A DNA stretch of 48,987 nt, from positions 1-48,987 of the forward strand of contig DAFX01000052.1 in NCBI GenBank assembly GCA_002495535.1, read 5' to 3'. Numbering within the stretch: the stretch's first letter is position 1; every line of letters starts with the position of its first letter. The notes below the pieces were generated by a model. It was given only the letters and a program-made list of their open reading frames with translations. It was not told where the DNA came from and made no database searches. Shown piece by piece: positions 35,904 to 44,150 of this stretch. This DNA comes from Euryarchaeota archaeon UBA433 (GTDB lineage: Archaea > Thermoplasmatota > Poseidoniia > Poseidoniales > Poseidoniaceae). The position numbers were made by a program, and so were the translations under genes.

Positions 35904-38377
35904 ACATCCAAATCATCAAGATCAATCATCGTGGGCGCGCTTGGAAGCGGGATTTGAGGTGGTGATTGGGCATCTTTGGGATCAAGAATCTGTTGAGGGT
36001 CGTGTCGAACCGTCATGTTCTGCGCTACCTCGACATCAGGAAGAACATCACTGCTCCCAACTGGTCGAGCAACGTTTCCAACCGAGATATCCGAAAGCAA
36101 CTGGTCGGCAATGGCAATCGTACGTTGGTTGTCTTGGGCATCGAGGGCTTGTGCTGCAGCTTCATGCACAGCGGCTGCAACTGGTTGAGGTGCGGGAGTT
36201 GGGCTTCCGGCTCTGTTGGTGAACGCCTCTTGGAAATGCTCAGTCGAGACGGCGAGTGTCATCGGTTGAGCCTCAGGTGCCGCTTTCTCACTGAATTTTT
36301 GCATCCAATCTTGGACGACTTCAGGTGTTTTTGGTTCGTGCAATTGGTTGTACAGGGCCTGCTCTTCAGTTCGGGTTTTACGGGCTGAAATCGCTTTTTG
36401 AATGATGACAACTGAAATCACAACCGATACAATGACCCATAACCAAGCACTGAAAATGGCGACTGTAGCCTCATAAATCGCGCTTAAATCAACCCAAGAT
36501 TCGTCTTCATCAACGGGTTGCCATTGAACCCCAAGGTAGGCCCCTGTCGAGGTGTGGGTGAAGGGTTCATCGGGAGCGAATTGTGATCGAACAGAGGTGT
36601 TGACATAGACCGTACCGTTGCTGGACTGATCTTGTGGCAAGTCCACCCACGCCTCAATGGTGAAATTAAAACCAATTGGGATGTCGGTAATCTCGTAGGA
36701 ACGCGGGTATTCAATCCCTTCTTCATACACGGCAATGAAGGGTGGGATGAAGGACATTTTTGTTGAGTGTGAGGATTGCAATTGAACCAACAAACCGTCG
36801 ACTGCGTTTCCTTCGTTGCGAGCCGTCATGGTGATTGAAAGGCGTCCATTCGCATCTATTGATTCAGTGATGTCCTCAAAAATCCAATCGATCACCGGGG
36901 CGATTTTAGTTGGAACCTTGATCAGATTGAGGGTATTTTGCGTACCTCCAAGTCGAACATCTACTGTGACATCGCCAGTGGTGAAGGCAAGGGCTTCTGA
37001 GGAGGCTTCAATTTGAACCACCTCGATGGTTGCAGATTCAAACGGATCGAGGCTAATACTGGACTGAAGAATCGAAGTGGTCAGGTGGTCTGGAGCATCG
37101 ACCAAATTCGTTGTGAACGTGTCTCGAGCATTTCCAGTGTTTTCAATACGAATCGAGGCTGTGCACGTTCCATTTGGCAACAGAGATTGACACTCATCGG
37201 TTACCAACGCCACCGTGGCGTTTCTTTGCCAGTCGATGCTTGCTCCAACATCAACCGTTCGTACCCGAAGAGGGGCGCCTTCGGCAAAGACTCGGACCCT
37301 TACATCGATTTCTCCAAAATAATCCCCGGGTGCCTGGAATCCGATTTCAATTGTACGTGATTCATTTGGCTGCAAATCCACCGTTTCAAGACCGCTAAAC
37401 AACGCCATAGTCCACCCGTTCCGAACGATTCGGTCGTCGAGAGACTCTCCTGTGATGGGAATGCCTTGTTCATCAATTGCCTGAAGTGTGATGTTGAGTT
37501 TGTTTGGTGTGTTGCCGACATTCCGAACATTGACTTCAACGCGACCGTTTGCACCCGGGTCGAGCACTAAATCATCGCCTTTCGTATCAATTGATGCATT
37601 CTTGTATGCTTCCGCTAAGAGGTCAAACGACCATTGTGAGATGGCACGGTCAACCCCCGAAACCGCCTTCAATTGGAATCGAGGCCCCGTGCCAGCAAGT
37701 GGAGCACCATCCACAACTTCAGGGACGTCAATCCAGATGTAAACATAGGCCAATTGCCCTGGTTCAAGACTCTCAAAAGCGTTGACGCCCTCCGTTTCGT
37801 TCATGATCCACCCCCAATTCCAACCGCTCTGGGTGTAGAGGTTGAATGTCACATCATCGGTGTAGGACCCATTGTTGGTGATGTTCACTGCAACCGATGT
37901 TCGAGCGCCAGCATCACTGATGAAGGACGAGACACCTTGAACCCCAAAATCCAATCGCGAATAAGGCGCTATGATCACACTCAGATTTTGTTCGAGCGAC
38001 CATGATTGGTTGTCAAGTGTTGACAATTCAATCGGTAATGTCACAGTTCCTAATGCAGCAGTGGCTTGACCACTGAGGTTAAATTTCAACGATTTCAGGT
38101 ACCCAGCTTCAATCGTGTGGGTCAAAGGAAGGCCTGAGATTGAGATGCCCGCAGGCACACTGGTTGCGTTGATGACAAAAGTTTGTGTATCTGATCCAGT
38201 GTTCTGCACTGCGAATGACACTTCAATCAATTCATTGCAGTGCACGACGACCTCGTCAAGGCCGATGAGTTCGCCAGAAGCACTTCGTGCCTCCGGACTT
38301 TGAGCAGAGGCGCCTAAAGGCGCAACTGGAACCGCCGCTTGGAGAAGCAACAGCATCAAGACAATGCCCCACCGCAT
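35900..38377 (-). CDS. Membrane-anchored protein with NEW3/CARDB-like repeats
   Basis: This 825-residue protein has a signal peptide (IVLMLLLLQAAVPVAPLGASA). Its extracellular part is built of repeated beta-sandwich modules carrying the pattern V-x-N-x-G-x-x-x-D-x-F (VQNTGSDTQTFVI, ITNNGSYTDDVTF, VRNVGNTPNKLNI, IENTGNARDTFTT, ARNEGNAVDGLLV), typical of NEW3/CARDB-like adhesion domains. A membrane helix near residue 655 (FSAWLWVIVSVVISVVIIQ) is followed by about 150 cytoplasmic residues. That tail is helical, then Pro/Ala/Asp-rich, ending in DLDDLDV. It probably serves as a cell-surface adhesin or scaffold. It is first in a cluster with rnhB and gltX and divergent from the 127-residue gene. 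Confidence 0.8.
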   Translation of the reverse strand: MRWGIVLMLLLLQAAVPVAPLGASAQSPEARSASGELIGLDEVVVHCNELIEVSFAVQNTGSDTQTFVINATSVPAGISISGLPLTHTIEAGYLKSLKFNLSGQATAALGTVTLPIELSTLDNQSWSLEQNLSVIIAPYSRLDFGVQGVSSFISDAGARTSVAVNITNNGSYTDDVTFNLYTQSGWNWGWIMNETEGVNAFESLEPGQLAYVYIWIDVPEVVDGAPLAGTGPRFQLKAVSGVDRAISQWSFDLLAEAYKNASIDTKGDDLVLDPGANGRVEVNVRNVGNTPNKLNITLQAIDEQGIPITGESLDDRIVRNGWTMALFSGLETVDLQPNESRTIEIGFQAPGDYFGEIDVRVRVFAEGAPLRVRTVDVGASIDWQRNATVALVTDECQSLLPNGTCTASIRIENTGNARDTFTTNLVDAPDHLTTSILQSSISLDPFESATIEVVQIEASSEALAFTTGDVTVDVRLGGTQNTLNLIKVPTKIAPVIDWIFEDITESIDANGRLSITMTARNEGNAVDGLLVQLQSSHSTKMSFIPPFIAVYEEGIEYPRSYEITDIPIGFNFTIEAWVDLPQDQSSNGTVYVNTSVRSQFAPDEPFTHTSTGAYLGVQWQPVDEDESWVDLSAIYEATVAIFSAWLWVIVSVVISVVIIQKAISARKTRTEEQALYNQLHEPKTPEVVQDWMQKFSEKAAPEAQPMTLAVSTEHFQEAFTNRAGSPTPAPQPVAAAVHEAAAQALDAQDNQRTIAIADQLLSDISVGNVARPVGSSDVLPDVEVAQNMTVRHDPQQILDPKDAQSPPQIPLPSAPTMIDLDDLDV

Positions 38378-38472
38378 GCTTCGTCCAAGCCTTGACCCAC
38401 TTCAACATGACCCCCTATTTGTGTCACTGGCGGTTCGCATTCTTCATCAACAAGTTCGATGTCGGCCGAAGT

Positions 38473-38856
38473 ATGCCTCCATTCTGGCCATTCGGGAAAA
38501 AGAAGCAATCCCTTGCACTGGAAGAGGAAGCCCCTGCTCCAATCGTGTATCGAAAAACAGACGATGCAGGCATCCAAACTCATGCGACCGAACAGGAACA
38601 AGCCGATTACAAGGCGGCCCTATCGTTTTTCGGAAGCGGCGACGACACCGTCAAAAAAGCCGGGGACCAATCACAACACTACGATGGTATTGTGGCTTCA
38701 TCACAACCATCTTCACCCGGACAAGATGCTGCAGAACCAAACATCGAATGGGTGCACCATACGGATGGGTACCACTACCAGCGGCTTGAAGGGGGAACTT
38801 TTGATCCGGTTGCCCACGTAAAAAATACGGATGGAACCTATTCAGCTTACCAATGA
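38473..38856 (+). CDS. Small acidic protein with C-terminal WVHHTDGYHYQRL motif
   Basis: This 127-residue protein (ATG 38473) has a hydrophobic-aromatic start (MPPFWPFGKKKQ) and a disordered Glu/Ala/Asp/Gln-rich middle. The compact C-terminus WVHHTDGYHYQRLEGGTFDP is followed by HVKNTDGTYSAYQ. The two T-D-G-x-Y phrases look like a small repeat that could fold as a hairpin. There is no signal peptide. I do not recognise a named family. It is divergent from the CARDB-like protein and abuts the SRAP gene's stop codon. Confidence 0.6.
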   Translation: MPPFWPFGKKKQSLALEEEAPAPIVYRKTDDAGIQTHATEQEQADYKAALSFFGSGDDTVKKAGDQSQHYDGIVASSQPSSPGQDAAEPNIEWVHHTDGYHYQRLEGGTFDPVAHVKNTDGTYSAYQ

Positions 38857-39528
38857 TTACCACAACGTTGGGACGGCATGAGTAAGGTGCGCTCCATCGT
38901 TTGCTACAGCATTGACATCACGGGCGACAACGTGCCTGTCAACGAGCATTGAGGCGGGTTGTGTTCGAAGATCCTCTCCATCGAGGTACGCTCCGATTTG
39001 ATCTTGCTCCAAAAGCAGTGGCATCCTGTTGTGGACTTCTTTTACATCGTCGTTGGCTTCAATGGTGAGGAGGGCAAATGTTTCGATGTGATCGCCTTCT
39101 GGTGACGACCATGATTCCCAAACAGCGGCAAGCCAACATGTTCCACCGTCAATTCGCTGATGGTACCATGGGACCTTTCCCTGAACCGTGGTCATCCACT
39201 CGTACCATCCATCAGCGGGAACGACGCATCTCCGGTGGCTCCAGGCATGCTTGAACATTGGTTTTTCATGAATCGTTTCTGAACGGGCGTTTGTCGGTTC
39301 ATGTGTGGAGGCTTTGGACCATTGAGGACGTAAACCCCAACGCATCAATCGAAAATGCCTTGGCGCTTTCGACCGTTGAGTCAGTCCATTTTCGGTGACC
39401 ACCGGTACCCAACGGGTTGGTGCGATATTCCAAGAAGGCGTGAATGGCGTGAATTCAGAAAGGGATTCAGCTCCAATTGCTTCAGCCATTTCCTCAATCG
39501 GTTGAGACAATGCGAAGCGCCCGCACAT
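38857..39528 (-). CDS. SRAP/HMCES (YedK) protein
   Basis: This 223-residue protein begins MCGRFALS with Cys2, the residue that cross-links to abasic sites after Met removal. Other conserved positions are WNIAPT (about 33-38), NARSET with Asn80, VPADGWYEW with Glu110, and HNRMP with His166, matching the catalytic set of YedK/HMCES. It shields abasic sites in single-stranded DNA by a reversible DNA-protein cross-link. It is the third gene of a set with pheT. The start is set by GAGGTGA 4 bases upstream that overlaps the pheT stop codon. Confidence 0.93.
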   Translation of the reverse strand: MCGRFALSQPIEEMAEAIGAESLSEFTPFTPSWNIAPTRWVPVVTENGLTQRSKAPRHFRLMRWGLRPQWSKASTHEPTNARSETIHEKPMFKHAWSHRRCVVPADGWYEWMTTVQGKVPWYHQRIDGGTCWLAAVWESWSSPEGDHIETFALLTIEANDDVKEVHNRMPLLLEQDQIGAYLDGEDLRTQPASMLVDRHVVARDVNAVANDGAHLTHAVPTLW

Positions 39529-39532
39529 GGAT

Positions 39533-39539
39533 TCACCTC
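39533..39539 (-). promoter_or_regulatory. Shine-Dalgarno overlapping the pheT stop
   Basis: GAGGTGA on the minus strand overlaps the pheT TGA and lies 4 bases before the SRAP ATG. A matching AAGGTGA (41291-41297) sits at the gltB-like/pheT junction in the same way, so coupling by stop-overlapping sites repeats in this operon. Confidence 0.55.
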
Positions 39540-41286
39540 ATACGGGGTCTGGCATTGCCCGTTCGAGTTCGGAAACATCAAATTCTGCACCACTCAACGG
39601 TACCTTCAATTCGTAATGGTTGCCAATGGCAGGATCCATTTCTCCAAAACAGCCGACATGGATGCCGTTGACGATCACCTTGGCACTTCGTCCCGTGAGC
39701 CATGGTCCCATGGTGCCACTAAGCGGTTCAATTTGGTAGGAACCCGCACCGAGGTCTCGCATGATGGCTTGGATGCGTCCTCGAACTGCGGCAAATCCAC
39801 CACCTTGTTCAGCGACCAAAAATGCGAATCTGTCACTGTTTGAATGGTCGCGTACAACGGTGCCGAGTTCGTACACGGCTTGTGGCAAGTCGTGGTGCCT
39901 GTTTGATGCAAGAAGGCGGAATAATCCGGGCAAGAGGTACTGTCGAAGGAGGGTGTGTTCGATTGTGATGGGGTTGGTGATGCGTGTGACTTCTCCCATT
40001 GCCGGCCATCGCATTGCCTCGAATTGGTCAATGTCATTTGAAAGCGTCAACGATTGAATTTGCATGAACCCTAGGCCTTGGAGGGAATCACGAATACGTC
40101 TGCGGATATGTCCATCGGAGCGGGGTAGGGCCGTGAGGGGTGCCTTTGGCACATCAGAACCCAAATCTTCGAACCCGTGGCCGATGGCAACGTCTTCGAC
40201 CAAATCGATCGGGTGGAGTATATCGAAGCGCCATCGAGGCATGTGAAACTTGAGGACATGGTCGCCATCAACAACATCTGCCATGTTCTTTGGGGCTCGG
40301 GATGGTGCGTTTTGAGCGGCCATTCGACCGTTGTAAGTTCCGCCCATCCGATTGATAGCGGTCTGGATTTCTTCATCTGTGAGCGTTCTGCCAAGAAGCC
40401 CATCGAGGAGCCTTTGTGTAACGGAGTGTTCGGCAGGTGAACCCTGTGGCAATTCTTCGATTGTCCCATCAAAGCCTGTGACTTCGACGCTTTCCACCTG
40501 TCCGCCACGTTCCTCTAATTGACTTGCAATGAGCATCAAACTCGCCTCGCATGCCCGTCGATCCCAACCTGTGACGTCGATGAAGAAGTCCCTTGTCGAC
40601 GAGGTCACTGTGGTGTGGTTTCCGTTGATGATGGGTGGGAATGAAAGCACAGCGTCACTGCTGTCGATAATAACCGGGTAGGTGGACATACCTTCGAGTA
40701 AATGTGCGTAATCGACGCCCTTTGGATGATGCTGCAAGATGTTCGCGATGCTCATCGGTTCACCCATCGCTAGGGGAGTGAATGATGTTTGAGCGTCCAC
40801 CGTCTTGACTCTGAAAGGCGGCGATAGGGATGCGAGGTCATGCACACCAATTGATGCTCGCTTTCGTCCCCTCCCCAGGGCGAAATGCAACTTCTCTTGA
40901 TGGTCCATCAGCGCCTTGATAAACGCTTCAATTTCTTCTTCATTGTCACCTGGGTGAACATTTCGAACGACGGCGCCAAGGATCACTGGCCGAACTTTTT
41001 CGAGTGAAGCATCAACGGTCATTTTGATGGAACCCTTTGTGACATTCAGGGAAGGATCGGCTTTGCCACCATAGAGAAAAGGCCTCATGGCCCTGGTCAG
41101 TGTTTCTCCGGACAATAAATCGGGTCGGTCTGGGAAAATTTCGATGTCTAAACTGCTTTCAGTACAGGCATCGATGTCAGTTCCAATGAGCGGTAATTCA
41201 TCGGCCATCCGTTCGATGTCATTTTCTAAACCATGCTTCGCAAGCAGGTCAGATATGAGTTTTTGATCGACTGAAATGGTTGGCAT
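39538..41286 (-). CDS. pheT: Phenylalanyl-tRNA synthetase beta subunit (archaeal type)
   Basis: This 582-residue protein has the short archaeal/eukaryotic PheRS beta layout. An N-terminal B1-like domain opens MPTISVDQKLISDLL, with FPDRPDLLSGETLTRAM at about 51-67. A B3/4 editing domain follows (GRKRASIGVHDLASL, PVIIDSSDAVLSFPPI), then a B5 domain (PRWRFDILHPIDLVEDVAIG) and a catalytic-like C-terminal domain. It pairs with PheS, which is not in the window, to charge tRNA-Phe; the beta subunit edits Tyr-tRNA-Phe. AAGGTGA lies 4 bases before the ATG and overlaps the upstream stop. It is 9 bp from both neighbours. Confidence 0.95.
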   Translation of the reverse strand: MPTISVDQKLISDLLAKHGLENDIERMADELPLIGTDIDACTESSLDIEIFPDRPDLLSGETLTRAMRPFLYGGKADPSLNVTKGSIKMTVDASLEKVRPVILGAVVRNVHPGDNEEEIEAFIKALMDHQEKLHFALGRGRKRASIGVHDLASLSPPFRVKTVDAQTSFTPLAMGEPMSIANILQHHPKGVDYAHLLEGMSTYPVIIDSSDAVLSFPPIINGNHTTVTSSTRDFFIDVTGWDRRACEASLMLIASQLEERGGQVESVEVTGFDGTIEELPQGSPAEHSVTQRLLDGLLGRTLTDEEIQTAINRMGGTYNGRMAAQNAPSRAPKNMADVVDGDHVLKFHMPRWRFDILHPIDLVEDVAIGHGFEDLGSDVPKAPLTALPRSDGHIRRRIRDSLQGLGFMQIQSLTLSNDIDQFEAMRWPAMGEVTRITNPITIEHTLLRQYLLPGLFRLLASNRHHDLPQAVYELGTVVRDHSNSDRFAFLVAEQGGGFAAVRGRIQAIMRDLGAGSYQIEPLSGTMGPWLTGRSAKVIVNGIHVGCFGEMDPAIGNHYELKVPLSGAEFDVSELERAMPDPV

Positions 41287-41295
41287 TGTCTCACC

Positions 41296-42945
41296 TTATC
41301 GTGCAAACCAGTGTGGCAATGGTCGTTCGTAACCAACGAGGCGCAACCCACTGATTGCTGCTGTTTCATAATCCAATGCTCGCAGGTTTTGTCGCTGAAG
41401 GTTGTCAATTGATTCAAGACCCAAACGGGAGAGGATTCCGGCTAGCTCTCGATGGAGACTTTGCAACCAGTGCGCTAAATCATCTGCGTCTGCCGTTGGG
41501 ACTTCACAAGCGATCACCTTAATCCCGGATGCTCGCAACACGGCGAGGTCATGTGCGCTTGCTGAGAGGCCGAGCATCACTCCTGTTTCGGTTGCTTCAC
41601 CCTCGAGATGGGCTTTACTTGAACGACCAATCAATGGTAACGCCGCAGCTTCTGCAACACCGCTGCCGTCTTCTATACGTGAAAAAGCCAGATCTGCACC
41701 GTGGTGGGCGGCTCGAACATGAAGGTTGGTGGTCCGACCCAATGCGTTGAGGAAACCAAACGGTTTTTCACGTCCCAAAAGGGTGCGAACAGCGACGAGG
41801 ATCCCATCGATTTGTTCGGAATTCATGGCGGGCAAATTATCAAAGTCGATCATGAGGCCTGAGCCGGAGTCTAGCAATTCAGGTGCTTGCGCGAGGTTGT
41901 CTTTGTTGAGCAAAACAAAGTCGACCGGCCTTGGGTTTGAATGGACCAGGAATGGCTGCTGTGCGAGGATGGATGCTGTATGAGAAGCGGTATCTTCGGG
42001 CAGGCTGAGGTCATGGCCATCTGAAATCATTCCTAGCAGAGGGAGTGGGAGCGCCGATGGCGTGCCCTTTCCCTTCCGATCTCCAACCAAGGTCACGGTG
42101 TCATAGGTTGCGTAGGAAGCTGAATGATGCCGTTCGTCGGGGACAAGCCCGATCATTGAGAGGTCTGACGATGACACTTGGGCACCATCGTCCTCAACCG
42201 CAACAGAGTCTGATGGAGTGAGGCAGACTGCATCGCTGGGGACATGAATTTCTTCATCGTCGAGTTGTTTGTTGATCGACTTGACTTCCGCAGCGGTGAG
42301 CGGGCGAAGTGATACGCCTTGAGGAGGGGTGGGGCAGCGTCCATTGATGATGATTCGACCACCGGTCATTCCAGCGCCAGGGTCGCTTCCAACATCGCCG
42401 TGTATGACGATCAGACCATCGTTCATGCCGCCGCCAATTCGCGAACCTGCAGCACCTCGAATGATCAATAAGCCTCCGTTCATACAGGCGCCAGCGTCGT
42501 TTCCAACTCCGTCGAGAACGCTAATTTTTCCTTCGATCATGGCGAAGCCGGCGAAGTCGCCAGCATGACGCTCACATACGATTGTGTTTCCACGATTTCC
42601 TGCGCCAAGGAAGGCGCCAGCATCGCCCTGAAGTGTGAACGTTCCACCCGAGCCAAATGCGGCAGTCCAAGATCCAAGCACACCAAGAGCCCTCATTCGG
42701 GCTCCTTCTGGGAGGTTTGGGCACAAGCCAAGTTCTCCGTTCTTAGGAACAGGTTCTCCTGCGTTTGTCCAACCAATGCGAAGAATCGCATTCTGTTCAG
42801 CAGCGGCAATGAGCCGGGGTCCAAGTTTGGAGTTGATGTTGAATGAGCGTTCAACGACATCAAGAGGCTCGGCCATGAAGAAACGCTGTTGCTTCCCATC
42901 CAAATAGCCTCCCGTGTGGAAGTGTTGTATTGTGTGTTTCTTCAT
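41296..42945 (-). CDS. GXGXG domain protein fused to a degenerate glutamate-synthase FMN domain
   Basis: The protein is about 549 residues from ATG 42945 (TTG 42957 in frame). Residues about 50-220 are a right-handed beta-helix of the glutamate synthase GXGXG/FwdC type (GDAGAFLGAGNRGN, GNDAGACMNGG, GSRIGGGMNDG, GSDPGAGMTGG). The rest ends in RQNLRALDYETAAISGLRL, the usual C-terminus of archaeal glutamate-synthase FMN domains, preceded by short barrel-like stretches. The FMN part is too short (about 250 residues) and lacks the three cysteines of the 3Fe-4S cluster, so catalysis is doubtful. Domain order is opposite to bacterial GltB. It is the first gene of an operon with pheT and the SRAP gene. 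Confidence 0.7.
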   Translation of the reverse strand: MKKHTIQHFHTGGYLDGKQQRFFMAEPLDVVERSFNINSKLGPRLIAAAEQNAILRIGWTNAGEPVPKNGELGLCPNLPEGARMRALGVLGSWTAAFGSGGTFTLQGDAGAFLGAGNRGNTIVCERHAGDFAGFAMIEGKISVLDGVGNDAGACMNGGLLIIRGAAGSRIGGGMNDGLIVIHGDVGSDPGAGMTGGRIIINGRCPTPPQGVSLRPLTAAEVKSINKQLDDEEIHVPSDAVCLTPSDSVAVEDDGAQVSSSDLSMIGLVPDERHHSASYATYDTVTLVGDRKGKGTPSALPLPLLGMISDGHDLSLPEDTASHTASILAQQPFLVHSNPRPVDFVLLNKDNLAQAPELLDSGSGLMIDFDNLPAMNSEQIDGILVAVRTLLGREKPFGFLNALGRTTNLHVRAAHHGADLAFSRIEDGSGVAEAAALPLIGRSSKAHLEGEATETGVMLGLSASAHDLAVLRASGIKVIACEVPTADADDLAHWLQSLHRELAGILSRLGLESIDNLQRQNLRALDYETAAISGLRLVGYERPLPHWFAR

Positions 42946-42970
42946 CGTCTTTCCCAAGAGCGAAATCGTG

Positions 42971-42980
42971 ATTTTTTATT
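42971..42980 (-). promoter_or_regulatory. Candidate TATA box of the gltB-like/pheT operon
   Basis: AATAAAAAAT on the minus strand begins 26 bases upstream of the ATG at 42945. That is the spacing expected of an archaeal TATA box when transcription starts at or very near the start codon. No clear Shine-Dalgarno lies between, consistent with a leaderless mRNA. It lies in the 93-bp gap shared with the divergent GAPDH gene. Confidence 0.4.
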
Positions 42981-43038
42981 CTCGTAAATCCAACGATGTG
43001 TTAATAGAGGTTCTTCAAGGGCACCTAACTCGAGAACC

Positions 43039-44076
43039 ATGACCATCAAGGTGGCAATTAACGGATACGGGACAATCGGAAAGCGAGTGGCGGATGCCGT
43101 TGATGCTCAAGACGATATGGAAATTGTTGGTGTGACCAAAACGAGACCGGCCTTTGGTTGTGACTTGGCGGTTCGAAAGGGTTACCCGATCTACTGCACT
43201 TACGACGACAAAGACCGCATTGCTGCGTTTGGTGACGCTGGCTATACCTGTCATGGTGGCCTGAGTGATTTGCTCAGCATTGCAGATATCGTCATTGATT
43301 GCTCTCCAGGTAAGGTAGGGGCATCGAACAAGGAAAAGTACGACGCTGCTGGCGTGAAGTGGATTTTCCAGGGTGGGGAAAAGCATGCCATGACGGGGAT
43401 GTCTTACACGTCCTCAGCAAACCACGAGCAAAATTTGAACGTCACCGGTACCCGAGTAGTTTCATGCAACACCACTGGATTGTCTCGAACCCTCGTCCCC
43501 TTGTACGAGCACTGCGGTTCACTTTCCGTTGAGTGCACCATGATTCGTAGAGCTGCAGATCCGGGGGACTCGAGCAAAGGCCCCATCAACGCCATCAAAC
43601 CAGTTCTGAAAGTCCCTTCTCATCATGGTCCTGATGTCATGACGGTGAAACCAGAAATTCAAATCAATTCCATGGCCGTTGCCGTGCCTACTACCATCAT
43701 GCACGTCCATGTGATTGTCGCTACACTTCCAGAAGGCCACGGCCTCACGACCGAATCAGTGCTATCGATGTGGTCTGAGTGCCCTCGATTGGTGATCATG
43801 AACGGTTCTGAAACAGGCATTACAACCACTGCAGAAGTGATGGAGTTTGCTCGCGACATTGGTCGAAAGTGGGGCGATCTTCACGAAATTTTTGTTTGGG
43901 AGGATGGTGTCAAACTCGAAGGCAATACCCTCTACTATTTCCAAGCGATTCATCAAGAATCAGACGTCATCCCCGAGAACGTGGACGCCATCCGTGCATT
44001 GATTGGTGTCGAGTCCGATTGGATGGCCTCTGTGGCCAAAACCGACGCCGCCATTTCGGTCTACAACAACCTGTGA
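43039..44076 (+). CDS. gap: Type II glyceraldehyde-3-phosphate dehydrogenase (archaeal)
   Basis: This 345-residue enzyme opens with the Rossmann motif VAINGYGTIGKRVADAV (5-21). It carries the catalytic Cys143 in VVSCNTTGLSR. KVPSHHGPDVMTV with paired His195/196 is typical of archaeal GAPDH. It oxidises glyceraldehyde-3-phosphate to 1,3-bisphosphoglycerate using NAD(P), acting in glycolysis or gluconeogenesis. It stands alone, divergent from the gltB-like operon, and ends 74 bp before the subtilase gene. Confidence 0.96.
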   Translation: MTIKVAINGYGTIGKRVADAVDAQDDMEIVGVTKTRPAFGCDLAVRKGYPIYCTYDDKDRIAAFGDAGYTCHGGLSDLLSIADIVIDCSPGKVGASNKEKYDAAGVKWIFQGGEKHAMTGMSYTSSANHEQNLNVTGTRVVSCNTTGLSRTLVPLYEHCGSLSVECTMIRRAADPGDSSKGPINAIKPVLKVPSHHGPDVMTVKPEIQINSMAVAVPTTIMHVHVIVATLPEGHGLTTESVLSMWSECPRLVIMNGSETGITTTAEVMEFARDIGRKWGDLHEIFVWEDGVKLEGNTLYYFQAIHQESDVIPENVDAIRALIGVESDWMASVAKTDAAISVYNNL

Positions 44077-44091
44077 CCCTCCTCCTCAGGT

Positions 44092-44106
44092 TGCCCCGTA
44101 GGGGCA
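44092..44106. terminator. Short hairpin after the GAPDH gene
   Basis: TGCCCC (44092-44097) and GGGGCA (44101-44106) form a perfect 6-bp stem with a GTA loop, 15 bp past the GAPDH stop codon and 45 bp before the subtilase start. There is no T-tract right after the stem, so its role as terminator or mRNA 3'-end structure is uncertain. Confidence 0.3.
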
Positions 44107-44150
44107 CAAGCAAGGGGCGTTTTCAAAAAGGTTCGACAGGTCGGTGTGGC

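Noticed and set aside
38287..38472. N-terminal extension of the 127-residue protein
   Set aside because: It overlaps the coding start of the divergent surface protein and has unlike composition.
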